The notes under the pieces were generated by a model. That model saw nothing but the letters and a program-made list of their open reading frames with translations. It had not been told where the DNA came from and did not search any database. A stretch of 64,000 nt of DNA from Datisca glomerata (Eukaryota; Streptophyta; Magnoliopsida; Cucurbitales; Datiscaceae), in NCBI GenBank assembly GCA_003255025.1, contig QANY01004680.1, positions 91,346 to 155,345 of the forward strand, in the 5' to 3' direction. Of the stretch, positions 35,829 through 46,161 are shown one piece after another. The position numbers were made by a program, and so were the translations under genes. Position 1 is the stretch's first letter, and every line of letters starts with the position of its first letter.

Positions 35829-37966
35829 TCATACAAAATGACCAAAATGACCCAAATCCCGGTTGACTTCTTCCAAAAACTTAGACAAGTTCTCCTCATT
35901 AGGATGGATGGGCAAGACATTTCTCTTCAAAAATGAAGCTTGTTCCGCCAAATTGCCCACTCTCACAGCCATGCCTTTAAGCCATTCCACAACATGCCCA
36001 GATCGTTGTCGAATCGAGTTGTACTCTTGTTGTAGCAACTGATAAATCATATCTCAGTATATCGACATTAGCATCATTGTTTCTTGCCAACTTCTCTGCC
36101 ACGTTCTGATAAGCTCTATCTTGGTGCTCAAGGCTTGCGATGACTTTCAATAATTCTTCATAATCATTTGTTGACTCAGTCTTCTTAACTTTCTGATTCT
36201 CTAAATCAACTTGCAAATTATCAGCGATTCGTCGTAATGCGTCATATTGCTCTTCTAACTCGACGATGTACGTATTTTTCTTATCAACAGTTCCCTTCAC
36301 CTCTTTTAGAATTTCTCGTACCAGTTTATTTTTCCTCTCTAACTTCACGATTTGATCATCTTGTTCGTAGATTACTCCTCGCAAGTTCTCATTGTCTTCC
36401 GCCATCTTTCTAATTTTATTGCTCAATTGGTGAGTGTCAGTTCCCAACACTGAGTTTTTTCGCTTCAGATATGCCCAATCCTCAACCTTATTTCTCAACT
36501 CTTTGAGTCGTTCCTCAGTTTTGATTCTGTGTTTCTCAGACAAGTTCGCCTCAACTGCTAGTCGTCTGTTTTCTTCCAAGAAGGCTAGAAGTTTTTTACG
36601 CTCCTCATATAACTCATCTAGCTCCTCATTTTTAGCAATCTTTTTGATAAACTTCTAGTGATTTGGCTGATGGTACATCCTTGACTGGTAAGGCATTAAT
36701 TACTTTGTTTCTACTCTCAAGCCATGCTTCATACTCCTTTGTGCAGTTCATGCGATTCTTCTCATTTCGCATCCTACTTGTTATTTTCCAAGCTCCAATC
36801 AGCTGCTGCAGTTTTTGTTCAATTTCTTGAGAATCGTAACTAACTTCAATATCCTTCAATGCATGCATGGTAGGGACAAAATGTCTCATGTATAATTGAC
36901 GGAGTGCCATTAGCGGAGCATAACTAATGCAACTTCATGGTCCCGGGAGCAGAACCCATTGAAAATCACCACATCTGTAGATCATTGGTGTTAACGGAAT
37001 CCAATGGGATTCCCAAATAACATCATCATCTATCAACTTGGATAGGTATGAGAGCCAAGCCCCTTTTGTGGGAAACTGCGGATTTTATTTGGCCATTCCA
37101 AATTCTTCAATAGGGATCCTCGTCTTCATCTATGAACTTGAGAACTTAACTTGAGGACATTTGAAATCTAATGGATATCTTAGATGGCTGAGAATCCAAA
37201 TACACAAAAGAGTTGAAGAGCCGATGAACTTTCCTTTTCCAAACACTCGGATGTGATTCAAAGAAATGATAGTCTTAGCGAGAATTGAGATAACAGGGTT
37301 AACACCATGTTTGACATGAAGGAACATTTTTATCACTTTATCATCCATATAACCTTGGATTTTTGGAAATAACACGGTGCCATAAATACGTAGAGCATAA
37401 AGAGTCATGCCCTTATCCTCATTCAAGAAATTTTGGATGAGATCTAGGAGGTAATCCAACGGCACACACTCATTTTCCCCTTTAATTTTCAACATTTTCT
37501 CAATCTCAGACGCATGGACGGTACCCAAGAGCTTAGACAAAGCTCTCTTCAACATGAGCTTTTTGTCATAGTTATAAACTTTGTCTGCATTTTGCAACGG
37601 GACATTCAGTAGTGCTTGATATTCTTCAATTGTGGGAGTAAGATCGATTATTCTGAAGGTGAAACATCTATAATGAGGGTCCCAGAAATTCATTAAAGCT
37701 TCAAGGACGGGAACATTGACTACAATATACAACAGATAAGCTATATGACCATATTTTCTGACAGATAAACTTTTCTGCTCTGGTGAAAAATCCTCCCATA
37801 TCTTCTTCAACATCTCCAAGTCAATGTGTGAGAACTCTATCTTAGTGATTGATGGTAGAAGAACAACGTCTTCCTTTTTCAGACAATCTCCTTTATGTTT
37901 CTGCGATTCCTCTGAGCATTGGGCTACCGTAACTTGATCTTCTATCACACTCGAAGTGGGAGTCAT
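35829..37966 (-). pseudogene. Ogre ORF1 (PMD-like N-terminus plus coiled coil), broken
   Basis: Starts MTPTSSVIEDQVTVAQC at 37966. Residues about 45-130 hold IWEDFSPEQ, YGHIAYLLYIVVNVPVLEAL, FWDPHYRCFTF and DLTPTIEEYQALLNVPL. This pattern resembles the plant-mobile-domain/aminotransferase-like superfamily seen in Ogre ORF1 proteins. It continues with IYGTVLFPKIQGYMDD. After a frame change near 37130, a second part (36910-35977) gives WLESRNKVINALPV and a long Lys/Glu-rich coiled coil (KHRIKTEERLKELRNKVEDW, YEQDDQIVKLERKNKLVREI). It ends FLEEVNRDLGHFGHFV at 35829, with frame changes near 36632 and 36020. ORF1 function in Ogre elements is unknown. Confidence 0.82.
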
Positions 37967-38585
37967 GGTCTCTAAAATATGAATGAATTGAATACTTCTT
38001 TACAATCCCATGACGTAGCATGATGCATGTATGCAAAATAGAAAGATGAAGTTAGAAGCGAAACAATGAAGAAAATACATGTTTAAGTGACACAAGACAT
38101 ATATACATGCACAAAATTAATCATGATATCATATTTCAGCAGAAATCTAACGTTGGTCATGAGGTGGACTCTAAAAACATAATACACGTGTGGTTGGGCT
38201 CTAAAAATCTCTTAATAGGCTCCTAGGTTGTCCACACTGTTATCTGAATAGAGTAACATGGCCCCCAAAACGGCATCCCGAAAGGGTCGACCTGAGTGAG
38301 AACTTTCATGAGCCTACACAGGAACCTCAATTCCATGAAGAAATTTCACTACTCATTCTCACTAATCCTAAAGGGAAAGCCCAGGTATGGGGCTAGTATA
38401 TGTGTGTGAATATTAGGAATTATGCAAACAAACATACATTTAAAAACAAACTTTGTACAACTATAAGCGTGAAAAAGAAAAACAATGAATCAAATAAACA
38501 AACAAAGAGCCATACAAGAAGGACAACATGTGATAAAATTTTAGCTTGACTCTCTATCGATCTAAAAATGGTTAGACCGATTGCG
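37967..38585 (-). other. Ogre leader between primer site and ORF1
   Basis: About 620 bases of non-coding sequence between the primer-binding site and the ORF1 start. No motif is visible. It would carry packaging and dimerisation signals in an active element. Confidence 0.6.
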
Positions 38586-38603
38586 TCTCCAATGGAGTCG
38601 CCA
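38586..38603 (-). other. Primer-binding site of the Ogre
   Basis: Minus strand TGGCGACTCCATTGGAGA, three bases (ACT) after the 5' LTR end GCGACA. TGGCGACTCC at this place is typical of plant Tat/Ogre elements. I did not identify the tRNA with certainty. Confidence 0.75.
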
Positions 38604-39480
38604 AGTTGTCGCAACGTTCACGCAACGCAGAGCGGCGATTAAAAATTTTTTTTGCAGGAAAAAGAAATTTGGTGTCGCCACCAATCATTGTAGGGTGTGA
38701 TTGGTCATCCAATTTTAAGATGAAAATTTTGGCCTACGAAAATTCAAAGTTGGTTCGGGAGTCGTTTGTGTGTGGGGAAGGTATTAACACTCCACAACAT
38801 CCATTATAAAATGGTTACCAAATTAAATCAAATGCTATCCAATTTTTTATTTTTAAGGTAAATGTTAAAGAAATTCATTTTTGAATGTCCCATTTGGTGC
38901 ATTTTGTATCATAAAAATGAACAAAATAAATTACCTTTAATGGGTGGTTCAAAGACCATTGAAAAATTATTTTTTGTATTCTTGTATCTTTTTAAATCAA
39001 AGCATTATTAGAGTTATTCTTGGTATCACAAAAATAACTCCTCACCTCAGTAATTCGAGAAGTTTGGTATCCTAAAAATCTCAAAGTCCGTCGTCGGCTT
39101 TTGTTTAGTGAAAATTAAATAATGAAAGTAACAAAATTTAAATCTAATTGTAAAAATTATAATCCACACATACATGGACATTAACTCTAATACTAAGGGA
39201 ATAATGCAAGAATCACATTATAATTATGACGATATACGAATGCTAAATAAATAAACATGTAAAGAAAATAAATGTTAATAATTACAACAAAAGGGAAATA
39301 AAAGAATAGAGATAAAGTTATAGGATGTCAAATTATAGAAAACATAAAATGTTGAGATTATATAAAAATATGTATAAAAAGTAATATATGCAAGCATAAA
39401 GTAAAAAGCAGCACTATGTAATAAATGAAAGAAAAAGAAATTAAAAAAACAAGAAAAGCCACGGTAATACCATGGCTTTG

Positions 39481-39549
39481 CAGCTGCAACAGAGGAAGAC
39501 TTTCCTCTGTTGCAGCTGTGTGCAATAGAGGAAAGCTTCCTCTGTTGCA
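39481..39549. repeat. Two adjacent near-perfect hairpins in the Ogre LTR
   Basis: First: CAGCTGCAACAGAGGAA (39481-39497), loop GACT, perfect complement 39502-39518. Second: TGCAATAGAGGAA (39521-39533), loop AGC, TTCCTCTGTTGCA (39537-39549), one mismatch. Both hairpins share the same sequence, so the four arms can pair in alternative ways. A weaker inverted pair (AAAGCCACGG / CCATGGCTTT) flanks them near 39455-39480. Confidence 0.85.
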
Positions 39550-39589
39550 ATTAATTTTTTTTATTTTTATAATATAATATATTATGATA

Positions 39590-39624
<35 letters not shown>

Positions 39625-40433
39625 AATAAATAAATGAACAAAATTGAAAGAAAAATGACAAAAAACAATAGATTTTTTTAACATAAATATGTCTGTTTTT
39701 TTACTACTTAGTCTACTAATTACCATTTTTCATGTCTTCCCTTATTATTAATTGCTAATTAAATAATAAAGGGGATAATCATGGATGATAATTAGTTCAA
39801 ACAAGTGTCACAAAAATGATGAACATAATTTTTTAAAAAGAAAAGACTTGTAGGAAAATTGAAAATTTCAAAACTTAGATATTTGCATAATCTTGTATAG
39901 AGGTTTTACTCTCTATTTTATGCATTGTTATGTGTGAGAAATTATCCTAGGGGATATTTACATCAAATGTACACTTTCAACCCATTAAAGGATTGATTCA
40001 CTTTGAGTTAATTTTTTCACCCCTCAAAAGCTTTATCCTCATCCTCATTAATTGAGTTGATGACAAAGACATCTCATTATCCAACTTGTAAAGAAATCAT
40101 CAATGCATGAAATTAAAGAGTTAAGATTTAAAGTAGGAGAAATGATAAAGAAGGAACAATCAACTTATGTATGGAAAAAAGATACAAAAGATATCAACTA
40201 CATGAATATGAAGAAGAGAGATGAATAAGATGTATTATGAGCAAATGTACAAGACAATTAAGATACCTTAAGAAAAAGAATGGAAAAAGATGAAAATAAT
40301 AGAAGTGTAGAATCTCTTCCTCTCTCTAAAATCACCTCTCTTTCTCACTCCAATCCCTCTCTTTCTCACTCTAAAAAAATGGCTTCCTCATCTCACACTC
40401 CAAAGAAACTCCTCTCAAGTGAAGACCTCACCC

Positions 40434-40443
40434 CTATTTATAG
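40434..40443 (-). promoter_or_regulatory. TATA box in the Ogre 5' LTR
   Basis: Minus strand CTATAAATAG within the conserved LTR block, also present at 26666-26675. It is a good match to plant TATA boxes. The transcription start would lie about 30 bases further along the minus strand. Confidence 0.7.
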
Positions 40444-40638
40444 GCAAAATTAGGGTTTGTTTTTTTTTACTTTTAGTCTTTTTTGCTCACTTCTTACATT
40501 TTAGTCCTTGGACCACTTTTCTTATTTTAGTATTGGACTAGTTTTCAAATTATACATATAGTCTTAGACTATTATATGAGCCAAAATATAAACTATGTAT
40601 ATTTAATGTATTAGACTGAATAAAATACGGTATCTACA

Positions 40639-40849
40639 TCCTGAATTCCTTTTTTTGAACAAACCCATCTCCATAGCACAATTTCTCCCTATTTGTTCTT
40701 GCGTTTATTATCTTTCCATAGACTGAACCCAACATCGGCTGCATATATATAGTATAAATGTTTGGCATCTTGTAACGTATCAAAATTTTCTCCAATAACA
40801 TCCTCATTTCACAAGTTGCTTATGTGGATGAACCCGGTCGCGTACTCAT
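40639..40849 (-). pseudogene. FAR1-type MULE transposase, 5' portion (FAR1 DNA-binding domain)
   Basis: ATG at 40849 (MSTRPGSST), frame change, then ENFDTLQDAKHLYYIYAADV, GFSLWKDNKRKNK, a stop, GEIVLWRWVCSKKGIQD up to the Ogre boundary. FAR1 domains typically run F.s...A..fY..YA...GFsvr.....r..Geiv.r.fvCs..G; here the same order is clear. It is the missing N-terminus of the gene at 24599-26420. The second half of the FAR1 domain and the following linker are absent on both sides of the Ogre, pointing to a deletion at the junction. Confidence 0.82.
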
Positions 40850-41610
40850 CTCACCTGAGTTTACGAAGAGTAATTACTCATATTAATTGCACAACCACCA
40901 TACACCACCAACCAATAATTTGGTCAAACTAGGTGATTAGGACCCAAATGTTACTTTGGTGGTCCTAATTGCTTCTGGTCAATCGAATCACTTGTAATAA
41001 CATCCACTTGGGGCCAGCTGGTCCCGTTTGTACCCCAAACGCCATCGGAGTGACAAGAGCCAAATTCCTTTGTATCAAGTGTTTGGGGCGCGACCATCAG
41101 GATAACATTTACAAATCATGAATGGCGTTTGAGATCTACTGATGATGTTTAGCCCATGCCCCATCGACACAGGTCAAACGCCTTTGTGTCAAGCGTTTGG
41201 TATCAATACTCCCTATTATGCTTAAAAATCTGGATGGAAAATTAATTTAGAAGTTTAAAATGTTTGGATAGATTGACGGTTTGTAAGCACGAGACGAGCC
41301 ATAACATAAGGGGTGAATCTACTCTTCGTAAAATCCAACTGGATAGATTGACATTTTGTAAATGTTATCCTTATACACAAAATGTTTATGATCAAGTTTA
41401 AAAATCAACTATACAATAAACAAACTTAGAACCGAGTTCCAAGTTTTAACCAACGATTCGACATAACCTCCACATAAATATGAGAAAACCCACAATATTA
41501 ATTCCATATGTATATCCATAGTATGTCAAACGCGTGTCATGAAACTTTGACAAACTTAGAATCCACCATATTTATATTCACAAAAAATTCATATCAACTT
41601 TGACAAAACA
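40850..41610. other. MULE intergenic region between transposase and PMD genes
   Basis: No gene. Inverted pairs occur: GTTTACGAAGAGTA (about 40860) with TACTCTTCGTAAA (about 41322), and GGATAACATTTACAAA (about 41100) with TTTGTAAATGTTATCC (about 41353). A CAAACGCC...AAGCGTTTGG(G/T) motif recurs in the 40980-41210 block. This is probably the shared promoter/3' region of the two minus-strand MULE genes. Confidence 0.5.
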
Positions 41611-44412
41611 TTATGGTGTAACTTTTCTCTTTTTCGACAAAGTATCATGTGAATGCTTTATACGTCCTTCATTTTCTAGTTCCGATTCAGTATCCTCATT
41701 GGTGTCGTCGTCATGGCCGTGTTCATTATCATTAACTGAATCTTCACCATTTTCATCATCTTCATAAACTTCATCATCATCATCTCTCATGTCTGCTTGC
41801 TTGAGTTTCATACATGTGCAGACGTCTTTTCAACTTCGCCTACAAGTGTACATATTCAATATATTTTCATTTCTAACTAAAAAATAAATAGGGAAAGATC
41901 GTAAGTTTACCATTTTTTTTTATCTTTTTTTCATTGATGCTTTGGCTTTTATCATCGCCTTACGTGCACTCAACATTTTCTGGAATAACAGCTTGTTGAG
42001 ACTGCCAATCATGGCATCATGCTTACCGCGCATGCCGTCGGCACCTGCATTATCTGAATTTCACGTTAATATGATATTGGATGACTAAATAATAAATATT
42101 AACATCATAACTCACATAATCGACTTCAGCAGATGGAAGACCCCAGACTGAAACATCATTTGGAATGTCAACCAACTCACTACCACCATCTGAGAGTGGT
42201 AACTGAAAATGTCATGACGGCAGTGGGATGTCAGCCACTCTTATATCATCAACAGTAGCTCTAGTCGACCCTGATGCTATTAGTACTATTGTGGCTATTG
42301 CGGTTGCTGGTGCTACTGCCCATACATAGTGTATTACAAAATTATATTGTATAACAATATGAGTAATCTCATATATTTAAAAACATTTTAGAGACGTTTA
42401 GCACCTGCGAAAATGAAGATGCCCCATCATAGTTGTAAGATACCCACTTTTCCTAGAATTCATCATAAGTGTCTTCGCTACCGCCATCTATATCAACGAT
42501 AAAGTGTGTCACTCTGAAACCTCGAAGACCACCAGACAGATCATCTCTAGTGAATGGTTGATCATATAACATTGAATTTGGGGGTCTGTATGGGATGTAC
42601 GGCGCCTCGGTTCCCATACTCTGTCTTAAGATGCGCTCACCCAAGTACTATGATCTTCCAGCAGGTCCTTGCAGCAAGATTCTCATGGTGGTAGGAGGTA
42701 TACTGTCGATGCAATAGTCAGGCAAGTTTGTACGTTGTCCCCAAGGGTATCATTTGATCTACAAGTTCAAAAACAAATAGTTTGTCAATATAACATTATT
42801 CATACTCAGGGGTGGGGGCAATATAAGAATTTATATAATAAAACACATACCTCATTGAGCCTCACGTATTGAAGTTTAACACAAAATTCTTTTAGGCAGT
42901 GACCAACATCCCTTGTTCCCGACTTAATGACCGCCCAATGGTATGCTCAGTTCCAAACACGAAAAGTACTCACAAACCCTTACCTTCCATGCTCTCCAAA
43001 AATCCCTTGTCCCAACACTTTTGCTACGACATAAAGCATCCATATTGCAATACAATAAGGAGAACGCCGAACCAACCCAATTATGCTCCCGTATCTCATC
43101 TAATTTTTGTAGGCTTGGGAGGAAGTATAAAAAATTGTACAACCCAAGAGCACCAGAAGAAAGATTCTCGTCAAAATGTCATTCTGCTCAGGAATAGTAC
43201 ACTCATACCTAACATAATGATCAAATATCCATTGATAACTAATTTTTTTCTCAACCTCTAACGATGGTTTGCCAACTATCATTTGCAAAGCCTTCTTGTT
43301 CTTGTAGAGTTCCAAATCATAGTCTAGTTGTTGACCATCGACTTTCACGCCAGTTATCGTAGCAGAGTCTAATAGGGTCATTGTCATTTCACCCACCTCA
43401 TCTATATGAAAGGTGTGGGTTGTATTCCCCCATTTCTTGGCCAAACTTTTTAATAGGACGTGATCCATCTGCCCCATTTTAAATATACTTATAAAATAAC
43501 TAAACCCGGAAGCATCAACATTCCTTCTCACATTTTCAGAAAGTCTACTGTACCATCGAGCTACTAGTGTAGTGTTCTCAAAACCACGAATACCAAGATC
43601 ATAGAACTCAACCTAAAAAACCAAAATGTAAGTATGACTCAGTGAAAAAGGTGTGTGGAGAAAATTATACTATAATCTCTATTGTGACATTTCGTCGAAC
43701 ACCTTATGTGCAATAAACATACACTATAATTCTTCATCCAAAATATATATCGCTACTAATATTCATACATTTCCAGAAGCATCACATAAAAAATACCCAG
43801 TTTTCAAAATGATTCAAGTATCTATTTGGCGTTTTAACAATATAATAAATAACAACCAATTTTTTTGCTAAAGAAACTTACATTTTATCCTTGGATGGGA
43901 TATAGCATTTTATCGAACATGTTACGGGCATTCATATAAATATAGTATAAACCTTAGTATTGCATTTTATCAAACACCTTACGGACAATGAAAAAATACA
44001 CCATATAATTCATTATGATATTTCGTCGAACACTTTATCGACACTCATGAAAATACTATAATTTTCCATCCAAGACATATGTTTCTACCAACAACCATAT
44101 ATTTATATAATAATCACATAAAAACACCCAATTTGCAGACCGAATCAAGTATATATTAGGTGTTTTAACAATATAACACATAAAATTCAAAATCTTTAAA
44201 GAAAAACTTACATCTTGTTTGCTTAGGTGAGATATATGCTCCATTGGAACAATATGAAGAATAGGGCTACAAAGATTTTGATTCTTTAGATGTAATCTTT
44301 TCACCCCATAACCGGTGGCATCATACGACCCTTTTGAAACACTCGAGCTCGAACTTGGTTGTGTCGTTACACTTAATGTTCCCTTTGTTACTTTATGCTT
44401 TCCTCTAGCCAT
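41611..44412 (-). pseudogene. MULE-borne plant mobile domain (PMD) gene, multi-exon, probably degenerate
   Basis: First exon from ATG 44412: MARGKHKVTKGTLSV, Ser-rich, then NQNLCSPILHIVPMEHI to a GTAAGT donor near 44212. The main exon (about 43614 down to 42924) carries VEFYDLGIRGFENTTLVARW, GQMDHVLLKSLAKKWGNTTH and TFHIDEVGEMTMTLLDSATI, then TGVKVDG, the core of the PMD. FLLVLLGCTIF and LDEIREHNWVGSAFSLLY follow, then a Cys-rich FWRAWKVRVCEYFSCLE. Later pieces are YIPYRPPNSMLYDQPF (42644-42453) and a GADGMRGKHDAMIGSLNKLL exon near 42045. A last acidic exon (41811-41611) has Asp/Glu runs and ends KKRKVTP, a likely nuclear signal. A frame change near 43110 and stops make it a likely pseudogene. 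PMD proteins occur both in transposons and as host MAIN/MAIL proteins. Confidence 0.75.
43652..44213 (-). repeat. Tandem duplication inside the first PMD intron (~330 bp unit)
   Basis: Minus-strand copies start GTAAGTTTTTCTTTA (44213) and GTAAGTTTCTTTA (about 43883). Both continue through TATATTGTTAAAAC, a TGGGT.TTTTATGTGAT block and GTGTTCGACGAAAT. The copies are diverged but colinear. The intron therefore holds two donor-like starts. Confidence 0.75.
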
Positions 44413-45389
44413 TATTGGTGAAAAAAATACAATATTAGAAGGATTTCAGGTTTGGGGTCGCGGGTTAGAGGGATTTGGCGTGGGTTTTGACTCGTGTGTT
44501 GCAAAGAATGTGTTCAATGAGAGACTGCGAGTTTGACTCGTGTGTTGCAACAGATTTGGATCACTTTTGATGGATTCTGAGCTATGAAGAGAGGTGAAGA
44601 TGGAGATCAAGAAGAAGGAGAATAGGGTTTGAGTGAAGAGAAATGAAGTGTTGAGAGAGAGGGAGAATGGTGGGTATCGATTTTTTAAGAATAAGGGGAA
44701 GGGGTTATTTTAATGTTGGGGTAAATTTTGATAAGAATTAAGGTTAGATTCAAAAATTAAATTTATAGGGAAATTAATTAAAACGTAAAGGGTTATTTTA
44801 TAAAAATAATGGGGTTATTATTATAAAATAAAAGGTTAAATTTCAAATTTTAATATTTAATTTCAAACTGATGAATATGATTTATCTACCATCATAACAT
44901 CACGATATATAATTATATTTGGTGAAAACCCATCTCGCTCGACAATTGTCACAAAAGAATAACATTATCAATGATAACTTTTATCGGGTTTATAATTAAG
45001 TGTTCAATTGTTTCAGGAATCCTTAATTAATCCAATCTAATTTCATATTATAAGTGAGTATCATGAATGTTTGAATTGAAATAACGAGTTTTTTTCTATT
45101 TTTATCAATGATTTTCTCAGTGTACGGTATATGATTACAAAAATATCAATTTTAAGAAAAATTGTGAAGAATGTTGATTAGAGCCATATAAATGGATTAG
45201 GCCCAGAAAATGGCGATTGGAAGGGAGAATGACGATTGCCTATTTAAACATGACGTTTGAGGACTAAAAGGTGATTGGAGGCATAAAACTTGTGTTTGGC
45301 GTTGATGACGCGATTAACACCTTCAAGATGACATTTAGGGCCTAAAATAAGCGATTCGCCTATTAGGTATGACGATTAGGTTTTAGATG
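44413..45389. other. PMD gene leader and MULE right interior
   Basis: A purine-rich stretch on plus (44570-44690, pyrimidine-rich on minus) is the likely 5' leader of the PMD gene. Beyond it is AT-rich sequence and a block at 45180-45380 with recurring GATGACG..., ATTGGA and CGATT words. No gene. Confidence 0.5.
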
Positions 45390-46040
45390 TTCACCAAATA
45401 CGTAGTGGTGTACAACAAATTCTACAAGGGTTCACCAAAATTTAAAAATTCTTTTTTTTGTGAGCCCTAGTATATAATTGGTGAACCCCAATACGTATTT
45501 GGTGAACTCCTCTAAGAATTATAATTTTATATATATTTTGTGAATCTCACTACGTAATTGGTGAACCCCAGTACGTGTTTGGTGAGCCCCAGTATGTATT
45601 TGGAACCCTTCTAAGAATTATTATTTTGTACGTAATTGGTGAACCCCAGTACGTAACTAGAGAACCCCACTACGTATTTGGTGAACCCCTCTAAGAATTT
45701 ATTATTTTATACGTATTTTATGAACTTCATCATGTGATTTATGAACCCGAGTACGTAATTGGTGAACTCTAGTACGTATTTGATGAACCCCTCCAAGAAT
45801 TATTATTTTGTAGGTAATTGATGAATCACGTAATTGGTGAATCACATTACGTATTTGGTGAATCACAGTACGTATTTGTTGAACTACTCCAAGAATTATT
45901 ATTTTGTACGCATTTGGTGAACCTCACTACATAATTGGTGAACTCCACTACGTATTTAGTGAACCCCACTATGTATTTGGTGAACTTCTCTAAAATTTGT
46001 ACGTATTTGATGAACTTTAGTACGTATTTAGTGAACCACT
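45390..46040. repeat. Minisatellite near the right MULE end
   Basis: Dozens of diverged ~20-22 base units of the form TACGTA(A/T)TTGGTGAACCCC(A/T). They are punctuated by (C)TCTAAGAATTATTATTTT spacers near 45511, 45610, 45691, 45792 and 45888, giving higher-order units of about 80-100 bases. Open frames on both strands (e.g. 45847-46044) are readings of the repeat. The position close to the TIR suggests a subterminal array of the MULE. Confidence 0.85.
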
Positions 46041-46099
46041 CCAAAAAAGAAAAAACTTGTTACCTGCTGGACTTTGTATGGTCCAGATTACTTCAAAAG

Positions 46100-46152
46100 C
46101 GTTGTAAGGGCCACAATGGCCGAGCATCAATGCCGGCATTGTAAAGTTTCCC
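46100..46152 (-). repeat. Right terminal inverted repeat of the MULE
   Basis: Reverse complement starts GGGAAACTTTACAATGC and contains the perfect palindrome CAATGCCGGCATTG. It then continues GATGCTCGG, matching the left end at 17452. Confidence 0.65.
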
Positions 46153-46161
46153 CTTTTATTG

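Larger units (their letters stand above)
26421..40638 (-). mobile_element. Ogre/Tat-type Ty3/gypsy LTR retrotransposon, nested in the MULE transposase gene
   Basis: 14.2 kb, read on the minus strand: 5' LTR (40638-38607), primer site, leader, ORF1 (37966-35829), gag-pro (35565-32187), a 262-base intron, RT-RNase H-second RNase H-integrase (31924-28483), a 3' region with a tandem array, polypurine tract, and a truncated 3' LTR (26869-26421). ORF1 before gag, the archaeal-type RNase H after the first RNase H, the intron between pro and RT, and tandem repeats in the 3' UTR are hallmarks of the Ogre group within Tat. The 449 bp shared by both LTRs are about 93% identical by eye (about 30 differences), so the insertion is moderately old. 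All frames are broken; non-autonomous now. Confidence 0.92.
38607..40638 (-). repeat. 5' LTR of the Ogre, full length (2032 bp)
   Basis: On the minus strand it runs from TGTAGATACC (40638) to GCGACA (38607) next to the primer site, so it has TG...CA ends. Only 40190-40638 is matched by the left LTR. It contains a TATA box (40434-40443), two back-to-back hairpins (39481-39549) and an AT-rich TAA repeat near 39590-39620. Confidence 0.8.
17452..46152. mobile_element. Large composite MULE carrying ULP-like, FAR1-type transposase and PMD genes; split by a nested Ogre
   Basis: Ends: the left reads GGGTCACACTTCAATGC and the right, reverse-complemented, GGGAAACTTTACAATGC. Both continue with CGGCATTGA(C/T)G(T/C)T(G/C)GG, the left after an inserted hairpin loop. 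Flanking 9-mers are ATTTTATTG (17443-17451) and CTTTTATTG (46153-46161), 8/9 identical, the size of a Mutator-superfamily target duplication. Contents: a ULP/C48-like gene on plus, a FAR1-type transposase on minus (split at 26420/40639) and a PMD gene on minus. Removing the 14.2 kb Ogre leaves about 14.5 kb. MULEs carrying ULP-like genes and short TIRs are known in plants (the Kaonashi type). All three genes are damaged, so the element looks non-mobile. That the three genes belong to one element is inference from the ends. Confidence 0.7.

Noticed and set aside
45847..46144. Repetitive frames rich in FTKYV / NSTTYLVN
   Set aside because: Translations of the TACGTA...GGTGAAC minisatellite on either strand.
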